64,000 bases of DNA from Paraspadella gotoi. Taxonomy: Eukaryota; Chaetognatha. Location: NCBI GenBank assembly GCA_051294375.1, contig CM119265.1, forward strand, positions 3,285,640 to 3,349,639. Direction: 5' to 3'. Positions within the stretch are counted from its first letter, which is position 1. Each line of letters opens with the position of its first letter. The notes under the pieces are model-generated. The model saw only the letters and a program-made list of their open reading frames with translations. It was not told where the DNA came from and ran no database searches. Both the position numbers and the translations under genes were made by a program. Of this stretch, positions 54,809-64,000 are shown in pieces.

Positions 54809-55395
54809 TGTTTGGGTTAGTTAGAGCATTCCTTGAATTTTCATAGANNNNNNNNNNNNNNNNNNNNNNNNNNNNNNNNNNNNNNNNNNNTTCAAATAAT
54901 CAAGACCTTGGATTAAGCAGAAATCTTTTTATTTGAGTACCTTTATTGACAGTGAGGCAGTTGGATATAAAACTTTGATAGCAAATGGTCAGCTTAAAGC
55001 TAAAAGGAATAGAAAATTATTACTTTATTTAAATAAAAATCACAAAATAATCAAACAGTGTTTTTACCTCTTATGGTCCTTGGAACGCCCTAGAATACTA
55101 CAAAAAATGTCCCTTTTTATATTAGTAAAGAACCAATCAGAAACTAGAGGTAGCTATCAAATTTAAAATTAACTAATCAGGGACTAGGATTTATGTGCTA
55201 TAGCATCAATCTTTGTGCACTAGGACCAATTTTTATAGCTAATTATTTCTTATAACCATTAAGATAGTTGTTGCTAAGTAAGTAGAAACAGAGCAGCATG
55301 ACGCGTTGCTATGGGGAATTTTTAGTAACCAGAATAGGACAATCATCAACTCTGATTGAGAGCAAAATGAATGTTATTTAAAAATCATTTCTACA
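54809..55395 (-). repeat. 3' LTR of the BEL/Pao element
   Basis: A near-copy of 60063-60606 with conserved blocks such as GACAGTGAGGCAGTTGGATA. Positions 54848-54890 are N where the other LTR has only a few bases, so the gap size looks wrong. Confidence 0.92.
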
Positions 55396-55411
55396 TTAAT
55401 CCCCCTCAGTT
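55396..55411 (-). other. Polypurine tract
   Basis: On the element strand AACTGAGGGGGATTAA directly precedes the 3' LTR. This is the usual site for priming plus-strand DNA synthesis. Confidence 0.75.
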
Positions 55412-55759
55412 GCATAACATGCAACTCAATTCGTAATATTTAATGAATTTTTAAAAAAATTATTCACGATAAAATTTACGACTAAATCGGTAATAAAAAC
55501 AAAAGTGTATCGGAAAATTTCGTCTGCTCGGATAATTAAAAACAAGATAAAATTACGGAATAAAATTTGTTTATAAAAAATCGACGGAAATTCAACTAAA
55601 GAACATGTCAACGGATAAATTCTAAATAAAAAAGTGAACTTTACAAATTAAAAGGATCAATTTCGTCCACGTTTTCTTCAACATCGTTACTTTTATCAAT
55701 ATTTTCTTCACAATTGTCAATTTTATCGTCGAGATCGGCGATTTTCGACTTCAAGACGG

Positions 55760-58414
55760 ACTACTTTTGTTCGGTCACGATCAAAGAGTTTTCCGTTTGC
55801 CGTGCGGACAGTGACACGGCGCGACATGAGTGCCCGTCTGAATGAGCCGCGTGGATAATGCCGAAGACCACTTGTCTCTTGAGCAAGATCGTCGACGAGA
55901 AGACCAGATCACCAACGGCAAGATTCTGGGCGAAGGAAGTCCATTTTTGACGTTGTTGGAGAGAGGTAATATATTCGCGGCGCCACCTACCCAGAATTCG
56001 TTTGCTAAGTTTTGACTCTGTCTCCATGCTGAGCGCGAAATTGTTGGCAGTATCGTTTGAGGGAATGACGTCAGTAGATGAGAGCGCGGGAGCCCAGGGT
56101 GAGGGATCATCTCGGGGGTTAGTGGGGAAGGGTCTCGGAATCGCTTTGAGATACGAGTAAGAGGGCGGCGATTAATTATTCCTTCAGAAATAGTTACCAT
56201 TGTTTCAAAGATTTCATTAGTAACTTCCCTTTTGTCTAGGAGAACATGAAGAGTTTTTCTTTACTGTCCGTACCAGCCGCTCCCAGACTCCGCCCCAATG
56301 CGGCGCGCCAGGAGAGTGAAGCGCCACTCGAGACCTTTGGAACGTAACTTCTCAGGTAAATCTTTGTTGTGTGCATTGATAGCAGCTTTGATTTCTTTGT
56401 CTGATCCTCGGAAATTTGTGCCGTTGTCGCTATATAAGATTCTGAGACCTGGACGGCGAGCCTGAAATCTGAGTAGAGCATTCATAAACACAGAAGTGGA
56501 TAAAATCTCGTTTGGTTTCTAAATGTACAGCTCTCATTCTTAAGCATGTAAATAATGCTATCCAACGTTTGGCCATGGTTCTATGAATTTTAATTTTAAA
56601 AGGTCCACAAAGATTCAACGCCCGTGGCTTCAAATGGAAAAACCTGGTCAATCGGATAGCCGGAAAGAGGCGCCATCTTTTGTTTCTCTGGCTGGGAATG
56701 TGACCGTTGGCAGGAAACACATCGGCGGATGACCTTTTGTATCGTATTTTGACCTTTTGATATCCAAAATCTTTGGCGTAATTGAGCATGAGTTTGATTG
56801 GGGCCAGCGTGAGCTTCACTAATATGAGTTAATAAAATAAGAGAATTAATTAGTCTTGATTTTTGCAGGAAGAATGGCGGGATGGCGCCATCTCATATTT
56901 TTCGTTTGCTCGGTGCAGGCGACCACCAACCCCTGAGGACGTCGTCGTCGTCAACAAATGGATCCAGGTCTCTAAGAGGAGAAACTTTAGAACGTAATTC
57001 TTTTCTGATTGAAGGATCACCCTTTTTGGTATTTTTCAAATGATTAATTTCATGACCAAATGATTCTTCTTGAATTAATTTAATTAAAGTCATTTCTGCA
57101 TTAAATATATCTTGATGTCGAATTAAAGAAATATTTTGATTAATTTTATTTTGAAATACAAATTTGATAAACTTTTGATAGATAGTAATTCGAAAAATAA
57201 GCTTTTGCCAATCAGATAAGTTAGCAGCAATCTTTTGTAAGAGTTCATTTTTAGATGGTTCATTTATCTGTATGCTATTTATCTCTGTCTGAATATTATG
57301 TTCACATGGAATCCCGTCACCTGTCGGCCATTTTGACGAGTTCTCCCAAAGGAATGCTGGTCCCTGTGAAAATATTTCCAGATGACGTTTCCGTGGCCTC
57401 GAAACCTCGTGAACAAAGGTCAGCGGATTTGAATCTGTCGGTACGTATCGCCACTGAGATGGTTCTGTAACCTCGTGTATCTTGGCCAATCTGTTTGCAA
57501 AAAAGGCTTTAAACGACAGTCACGTTATTCTAATTTGTTTTAGAACACACATTGCATCTGTCCAAAAATAAACTTCATTTATTTCATGATCAATCTCTCG
57601 TTTAATAAATTTATAAATTTCAGTTGAGTAACTGCAGCAGTTGTTCTAGTCGTGGAATAGTTTCTTTAGAACCTAATACTGTCTTCTCTATAGGAGCAAC
57701 TCTAGATTTTGCTAATAAAAACGAAACATGAATTTGATCAATTAACATCGTCAATTCTTAAATAGGCAATTGAGCCGTAACCTTGTTGAGATGCATCGGA
57801 GAAAATGTGAAGTGAATCGACCTTACTTCTGTCAACTTAGATGAGCTTGTCCAGCGAGGGATTGAGATGTCTTCAATTGCATGGAGAGATGACTTCCAAT
57901 CTAGGAAAGGCTGAAGCTGATCGTCAGGTATGGTTTGATCCCAATCAAGGCTGGAGACGCAATATCTCTGCAATAATCTTTTAGCAATAAAAAATGAAAG
58001 GAGCAGCGAATCCTAATGGATCAAAAATTGAAGAAGTTAGTGATATACTTGTCTTCTTGTCTTTGTTTCTTTCCCCCTTTTTAAATTTCGCGACAGAAAT
58101 TTAAAATTATCTGACCCAAAATCATAACCGAGACCTAGTGTTCTATCTGTAAAAGATACACCATTATCAGCAAAATTTTTCATTTCCTGTGAAATTTCAG
58201 CTCGTGATTCCGATGTGAGACATCTCTCTCTTTTTTTGAATTCGCGGATAGCATTGAATGCTTCATCTTTTGTCCAATGGAGGAGCTCGTAATACTTAAT
58301 CCTGTCAGAAATACCTGGAATACTTTCGACATCATTAGCAAATTGATAAAGAATCCTTCTAAAGTAAATGGGTTCCTTCAAACTTATCTTTTTCATTAGG
58401 CCGAATCCTGGCAA
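55760..58414 (-). pseudogene. BEL/Pao pol remnant: late RT/RNase H and integrase
   Basis: In coding order, 58414-58037 and about 58030-57758 resemble the end of the RT and the following BEL/Pao region (LGLGYDFGSDNFKF, then WDQTIPDDQL). 57489-56893 is the pre-integrase region with LIKLIQEE and DLDPFVDDD. About 56870-56650 holds the zinc-binding HAQLRQRFWI and RRCVSCQR. 56620-56236 is the integrase core with LFTCLRMRAVHLE and ILYSDNGTNF. Several frameshifts break it (near 57640, 56880, 56490 and 56300), so no intact polyprotein is possible. Confidence 0.85.
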
Positions 58415-58426
58415 GTGTCTGAGATC

Positions 58427-59484
58427 CTATAAGCGCGAGATATCCATCTGTTGACCCAGACTGATTGGTATTGATTGGTTTGCACCAGGCGGGGGCTGAT
58501 AAGTATTTGTTGGATTTGGCTGGTTAGTTTCTTTTGGAGTTTGAGGTCGACCTTGACTTGGTTGAAAGGATTCTGATTCAGGATTTAATCTTTTATTGTT
58601 TATATTATTTAAATTAATATTATCTGGTTGAACATTTTCCAATTGATTAGCCCAAGATAATACCTTTTGTTGATTTGACGTACCAGGCATTTCAATTATT
58701 GAAACTCTGTCTTCATCGTCGGAATCCGCGTGTTTCTCAGCCAATTCTCTATCAATTTTCTCAATTTCTGCCTCTCCCATCAAAGCATCAGCCTCTTCTT
58801 GTTGAAATTTTAATTTCATTTCTTCTATTTTTCTTAAATTTTGCTCATGTAAATTTTTAATTTAAGTTCTTGTTACACTTAGTATAATGAGATTCATACC
58901 TTGCTCTCCGTTTCTCATCCTGTCTTGAGCTAGTGATGCTTGATTTATCGGCGTCTCCCAAGTTTGAATCATTGTCTTTGTTCGTCTCTCCAGTGGGAGC
59001 TGAAAAATTAAACTTCCTTTCGGGTACAGGAGTGGGAGAATGAATTTGAACTTCAGGTACTCGTTTTTGTAATTCAGTACGAAATGTTAAAGCTTCATTT
59101 CTAATGTGTTAGCAATATCACTTAACTGTAGTTTTGTTGCCTCATTCCAGGCTGATCTTGCGCAGTGAGTCGGAGTTGATTAGCAGTAGAAATGGCAGAT
59201 TCAAATAAGTTTTGTGCTTCATTACCCGGTAATGGTGGAAGAGATATATCTCGTAATCTTGAAGTTGCTTCCTTAGTTTCACTGTACAGGTTTGGCGTCT
59301 CTTGAAGCCGTTCGAACGTCGCGGTTGCTGGTTGCATTTTTAGTACCTGGATAACAGCGTGAGTTCTAGAATTGACGTAAAAGTTATTTATTTTTGATAT
59401 CCACAGTACAAACGTTTCTTGGTAGTGAGCAAACATCATTATTTTAATCCCTGTAAATATTTCCACTGAAAGGAAGAACAGCAA
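58427..59484 (-). pseudogene. BEL/Pao gag-like remnant
   Basis: Two minus-strand frames, 59484-59122 and 58819-58427, sit between the 5' LTR and pol. The second has a Glu/Lys coiled-coil-like start (QQEEADALMGEAEIEKIDRE) and a Pro/Gln/Asn-rich end. No CCHC knuckle is visible. The assignment rests mainly on position. Confidence 0.6.
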
Positions 59485-60062
59485 ATACTGATTAACATCA
59501 CTTGAATAAAAACTGATTAGGAAAAGACTTACGACCCAAAAATTTGGCGCAAAGACAAATCTACTTCAGACGGCGGATCAAATACAAGGTAGCGCGCAAT
59601 TTTGTTGCCTTGGAAAGCTCGTCTGGACTAGCTCCGTCAAGGTACGAGATCGATAAATATATTCATCTGGTTTTTGTGTGCGACTGGTAAATCTTATCAC
59701 TTTTGATAAGTTTTTTGACAAGCTGGGAAGCACGGATCATCTGGTGACTTTTTCAAATATCTCACAAGGAGACAGTCCTTCTGGATCGAATTCAAAGGGA
59801 TCCTTCCACTCAGGAATTCCTGGGATGCCCATTACTCCGAGGCCATCGTCGACCCATTTGCACGGACATTCTCCAAGATCGACATGTCCAACTTCCATCA
59901 AGCGGCGCCACTGAAGATCCTTTTTTCTCTCTTTTTGAAGATATGATTTGGGACGCAAGACATCTAATTTAAAAATCAGAAAACTTAGTTAATGAATCAT
60001 TTTGTTTGATTTTTCTTTATACCGGCTCTGAAATAGTGTTTAGCTCAATAAGAGCTTTAGAG

Positions 60063-60606
60063 TGTTTGGGTTAGTTAGAGCATTCCTTGAATTTCATAGA
60101 TTAATAAATCAAGACCTTGGATTAAGCAGACATCTTTTTATTTGAGTACCTTTATTGACAGTGAGGCAGTTGGATATAAAAACTTTGTAGCAAATGGTCA
60201 GCTTAAAGCTAAAAGGAATAGAAATTATTACTTTATTTAAATAAAAATCACAAAATATCAAACAGTGTTTTTACCTCTTATGGTCCTTGGAACGCCCTAG
60301 AATACTACAAAAAATGTCCTTTTTATATTAGTAAAGAACCAATCAGAAACTAGAGGTAGCTATCAAATTTAAAATTAACTAATCAGGGACTAGGATTTAT
60401 GTGCTATAGCATCAATCTTTGTGCACTAGGACCAATTTTTATAGCTAATTATTTCTTATAACCATTAAGATAGTTGTTGCTAATAAGTAAGTAGAAAACA
60501 AGCAGCATGACGCGTTTCTATGGGGAATTTTTAGTAACCAGAATAGGACAATCATTCAACTCTGATTGAGAGGCAAAATGAATGTTATTTAAAAATCATT
60601 TCTACA
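60063..60606 (-). repeat. 5' LTR of the BEL/Pao element
   Basis: The partner of 54809-55395. Right after its CA end the element strand reads CTCTAAAGCTC, which is not a usual TGG-type primer-binding site, so the primer tRNA is unknown. Confidence 0.92.
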
Positions 60607-60836
60607 GCCTATCAAGCAAAAGCCTATCAAGCAAAAGTCTATCAAGCAAGAGGCCATCGAGAACAAGCCTATCAAGCAAAAGCCTATCAAGCAAAAGCCT
60701 ATCAAGCAAAAGCCTATAAAGCAAAAGCCAATCAAACAAAAGCCTATCAAGCAAAAGCCTATCAAGCAAGAGGCCATCGAGCAAAATCTTCCACGCAATC
60801 GTTGTTGTTATTGTCGTCATTCAGGAGTCAAAATGC
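60607..60836 (+). repeat. 15-bp minisatellite, right part, with open frame to a stop
   Basis: About 12 further KPIKQ/EAIEQ units continue the array broken by the retrotransposon. In the same frame they run into NLPRNRCCYCRHSGVKMRRK and a TAA near 60849, a possible authentic C-terminus. Confidence 0.8.
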
Positions 60837-60899
60837 GACGAAAATAAGTCGTTTCCATGGTGATCGTCTTTGTATCTCGGAGCATCTGATTCTTATTCT

Positions 60900-62194
60900 C
60901 ATCGTCGTCGTCGTCGTCGTCCTTTTAATATAAAACTACAAATTGTAACATTTCTTTAAACATTAAAAAAATTATAAATTTTATAAAATTGGCACAACCA
61001 ATATAAAAAATTATCCATTCATTTAATGGTTTTGGGCCTCCATCACTCTTAATGACATAGCAGGTCCCTGCAAGCTTTCAATAAATACTCTCTCACAGTC
61101 GTGTTTATTATATTTTATATTTCAAGCATCATGACCCGATTTTCTACCTTAAGTTTAGTTAAGTTAATCAGTTAAACGGCTAATATTCTTCCTCTTATAA
61201 TTTTTTTATTATTAAATTTCATCTCATACGGTTTATTTTATTATTCTTCATCATCATCAACTTCGGCGTCGAATCGTATTTACGATTTTCTTCGCTCTTG
61301 GGTTTTTGTGATTTGAACAATTTCCTTTTCTGCTGTGAAAGTTTGAGGAAATTTGAAAGGAAATTCGCGAATTGAAAAGAAGTAAACAGATTAAGTGTCG
61401 TTTTCGTCGTCGTCGTCGTCGTCGTCATTGTCATCGTTGCGCCGTCGTAATCATTGTCATCATCAATTTTTTCATTCTTTTTGTCATCGTCGTCATCGTA
61501 ATGGTCTTTATCATCATCATCATCATCATCATCATCATTCTCATTCGCTCATCATCATCATTCATCGTCGTCGTTATCATCATCATCATCATCGTCGTCG
61601 TTATATCATTCGTAATCATCATCATCATCATCATCGTCGTCATCATTCATCATCATGGATCATCATCTTATCCATCATCATCATCATCATCTCATCGTCG
61701 TCGTTAGTCATCATCGTCTCATCATCATCATCAACATCATCATCATCGTCGCGTCGTCGTTTATACATCATCATCATCATCATTCATCATCATCAGTCGT
61801 CGTTAATCATCATCGTCATCATCACTCATCTCATCATCATCATCATCATCATCACTCATCCATCATCGTCGCAGTCGAATCTGAGCTGATTGTCGACGCA
61901 GAAAATGACGTCAACAAGCGCGGAGTCTTTTGGAGACGGCAATCACCAATTCGTAGTCTTTATCATCATCGCGTCGTCGTCGTCGTCGTCGTCGTCGTCT
62001 CGGTTGTTGTTGGTCTTCGTCCTCCTCGTTCTTTCATCTTTATTGTTGTTATCTTCGTCTTCGTCGTTCGTTGTTGTCGGTCCTCTCGATCGTCTTCCTT
62101 CGTCGTCGTCGTCTAAGACGCTCTTATGATAGTTCTCGCGTTAATGTCAATGCATCCGTTTATCCGTACATCGCGTCATCGTGGTCTTCGACAA

Positions 62195-62237
<43 letters not shown>

Positions 62238-62245
62238 TATTTTTA
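60900..62245. repeat. Trinucleotide repeat block (GTC/ATC)
   Basis: (GTC)n at about 60900-60922, then compound CATCAT/CGTCGT arrays at about 61394-61870 and 61965-62240. Long frames on both strands are repeat artefacts. AT-rich DNA lies between about 60940 and 61390. Confidence 0.88.
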
Positions 62246-62444
62246 TTTTTGCGTCGCGAGTTTTGTTTTGTTTTTTTTTTAATCCCTTTTACTGGTTGCT
62301 CTGGTACAGTGATTAAGGAAATCAATTTTCAGATTTTCAGTTCGATAATATTCTTTTTATTTCGTTGTTTAAAATTAAATTAAAACTTATTTTATGATGC
62401 ATAACGATTTTCAGTACAATTTCGGCGATGGTACGATTTGTTGA

Positions 62445-62590
62445 ATCGTCTGTTTCTTTCTCTTCTCTTTCTTCTCTTTCTTTCCTTTCTTTCTTCTTTC
62501 TTTCTTTCTTTCTTTCTTTTTTCTTTCTTCTTTCTTTCTTTCTTCTTTCTCTCTTCTTCTTTCTTTCTTTTTCTCTCTCTCCCTTTCCGT
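62445..62590. repeat. (TTTC)n-like pyrimidine tract
   Basis: About 145 bp of TTTC/TCTT units without a clean period. Confidence 0.9.
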
Positions 62591-62689
62591 TAGGTACCTC
62601 TTCTAATAATACTTCTAATACTTACGAATTTTCTTCTCTATTTTTATCATCTTTATTCTTTCATTCTATTCTCTCTCTCTCCTCTCGAG

Positions 62690-63118
62690 GAACAGAACAA
62701 AAGTTAGAAATTCCCCCATGTGACATTAACGTGAGAGCTCGAGCCTCATCAAACCCTGACAAGCCTCGAGACATGGAACTGACCGAAGGCAACTTGTACA
62801 CGAGAGACACAGGAGAATATGAAAAGTGGTGCGCCGATAGACTTGCCCTCTCCATCGCTTTCCTCATCGATACTCTGACGATATCACGTGAGCCCGAACG
62901 CCCGCGTGTCTTCCAATTTTGTTCCATTTGCCTCCCATCGAAAGCCGTCTATCTCGCCGAACCACAGCACAGGCAGTTTTTTGACCTCGATATGATGTCT
63001 GCGACTCGGATATTTGTCTTTATCAGTCTCGTTCTCAAGGCGGCATATAATTCTCGCTCTCACGGCGTGTTGCTCCCACCCAGCTTCTCTCGTGACGTGA
63101 GTGCGAGCTTGTTCATTT
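62690..63118 (+). other. Open GC-richer stretch, unrecognised
   Basis: Reads without stops on the plus strand, including EGNLYTRDTGEYEKWCADRL. A donor-like GTGAGC follows ATATCAC near 62887. It could be an exon or transposon leader. No domain was recognised and no partner exon was found. Confidence 0.25.
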
Positions 63119-63738
63119 CGTACACGTCTCTGTTTCTTTCGAACTCTCTGCTGCGCGTGTTCTTCAGCTCTCCTCTCCTCTCTGTTGTGCTCCGCTGTCT
63201 CCTACTCTCTTTCGGTCTCCACCCTCTCTCTTCGTCTCTCTCGCTCCGTCTCCTCGCTCCTCTCTCTCTCCCTAATTATCATCCGACGAACCCCGAAACG
63301 ACACAACGACACCACTAACTCACTATCTCCCTTCGACTCTCTATATAGTCTCCCAACCAGTTCCTCTCTATGGATCTCGAGTGCCCTCCGCCAGTCAAAG
63401 ATCCAGCAGCGCAACGGAAGGCCCACCGGCCGGGTTAGCTGCACTCCCTCTTGTCACAGCCGAGTCAGGAGCCAGTCGGGCAGCGGTTCGCGCCGCCTTA
63501 CCGCGGGCTCGACCCCGCCAAGCAACTCCCTATCCTTGCTCCCCTCGACGGCGCGACGTTTAGCGCGACGCCCGCTGCCTCGAGACGGCCTCGCGGTTCT
63601 CTCAGAGTGGCGCTCGGGATCAGAACGAGGACGAGAGAGGGATGCGCAAGCTCCGCGAAGACAGAAAGATGCGAGTCGATGCTGTCTGAGCAGGGGAATG
63701 CGAGTGAGATTGGCTTATTGCTAGCGCTAGCTCATCCC

Positions 63739-63862
63739 TATATAAAGAGGGAGACGCACAAACCTCGTTTGTCTCCGTATGAACCAGCACAGAGCTACCA
63801 GGCCAAGAGACCATACAAACAATAACAATAATGTGAGAAGGAGGTGAGGAAAAAGAAATAAA
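63739..63862 (+). promoter_or_regulatory. TATA box and nearby polyadenylation signal, possibly an LTR
   Basis: TATATAAAG (63739-63747) is followed about 110 bp later by AATAAA (63857-63862). That tight arrangement is typical of a retrotransposon LTR, but neither LTR edges nor a second copy is inside the window. It could also be an ordinary promoter. Confidence 0.3.
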
Positions 63863-64000
63863 AACTTTGTTGTTTGGTGATTTTCATCCTGCTTAACCTG
63901 GTTTTAGAGAAGTGCCTTACCATTCTGAATCGCCCGGTGCCCTCCCCTGGTAAACAGTCGATAAGAGGAACTGCCAAGTTATCACTCGCCCAGACCCAGT

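Larger units (their letters stand above)
54809..60606 (-). mobile_element. BEL/Pao LTR retrotransposon, internally deleted
   Basis: Direct LTRs at 54809-55395 (3' LTR in element sense) and 60063-60606 (5' LTR). On the element strand they start TGTAGAAATG and end in CA. The target duplication GCCTA flanks the element (54804-54808 and 60607-60611). Coding order on the minus strand is gag-like, late RT/RNase H region, then integrase, as in BEL/Pao. The internal region is about 4.7 kb. Protease and most of the reverse transcriptase are absent at about 58415-58430, and frames are broken by shifts and stops, so it is non-autonomous. The LTRs differ mainly by small indels and a 43-N gap. Confidence 0.92.

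Noticed and set aside
61372-62316. Ser-, His-, Val- or Ile-rich open frames on both strands
   Set aside because: They are translations of CATCAT/CGTCGT arrays open in several frames at once.

Overview
The window is nuclear DNA of an invertebrate metazoan that I cannot place more closely. The evidence is split genes with short GT-AG introns and conserved intron phases, GC-rich exons in AT-rich introns, animal domain combinations (C2-DH-PH RhoGEF, TSP1-vWA secreted protein, XK-related membrane protein), a BEL/Pao LTR retrotransposon, tRNA-like SINE heads and very many simple repeats. Nothing prokaryotic or viral was seen. Assembly gaps lie at 1-105, 582-1009, 1147-1406, 3644-3653, 3884-4754, 29824-29834 and 54848-54890.

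Layout. 1.7-11.7 kb (+): RhoGEF with C2, DH and PH domains. 14.4-17.6 kb (+): RING-H2 protein with Asn/Asp/Ser-rich tracts, convergent with the next gene. 18.2-22.7 kb (-): NADPH-oxidase/ferric-reductase-like flavocytochrome of 658 residues in five exons. 22.7-27.3 kb: gene-free, with a 36-bp minisatellite, GACA/GACG repeats and a 24-bp minisatellite. 27.3-33.3 kb (-): secreted TSP1-vWA protein with a Thr-rich GQxKTT tail; its first intron holds a 606-bp foldback element with an 8-bp target duplication. 33.3-38.9 kb: AT-rich, no firm gene. 38.9-44.6 kb (-): nine-exon unrecognised gene of 807 residues, with two tRNA-like SINE heads in intron 1. 44.6-49.3 kb: AT-rich, with one copy of a dispersed inverted-repeat element. 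49.3-52.2 kb (+): large XK-related protein. 52.2-54.6 kb: AT-rich, with the second dispersed copy. 54.6-60.8 kb: an open 15-bp repeat split by a BEL/Pao element on the minus strand, with LTRs, polypurine tract and a 5-bp target duplication. 60.8-64 kb: trinucleotide and pyrimidine repeats, then a GC-richer stretch with a TATA box.

The genes do not form an obvious pathway. The main cross-cutting feature is tandem-repeat growth at exon-intron borders: one RING-gene intron is almost wholly a tetranucleotide repeat, several introns turn into repeat just after the 5' splice site, and in the flavocytochrome gene the end of exon 3 with its splice donor has been copied about nine times into the following intron.

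Exon models were built by hand from reading frame, splice dinucleotides and phase. For the flavocytochrome, the 807-residue gene and the XK-related gene every exon joins in frame to a stop. The RhoGEF first exon and the RING-gene last intron are less certain.
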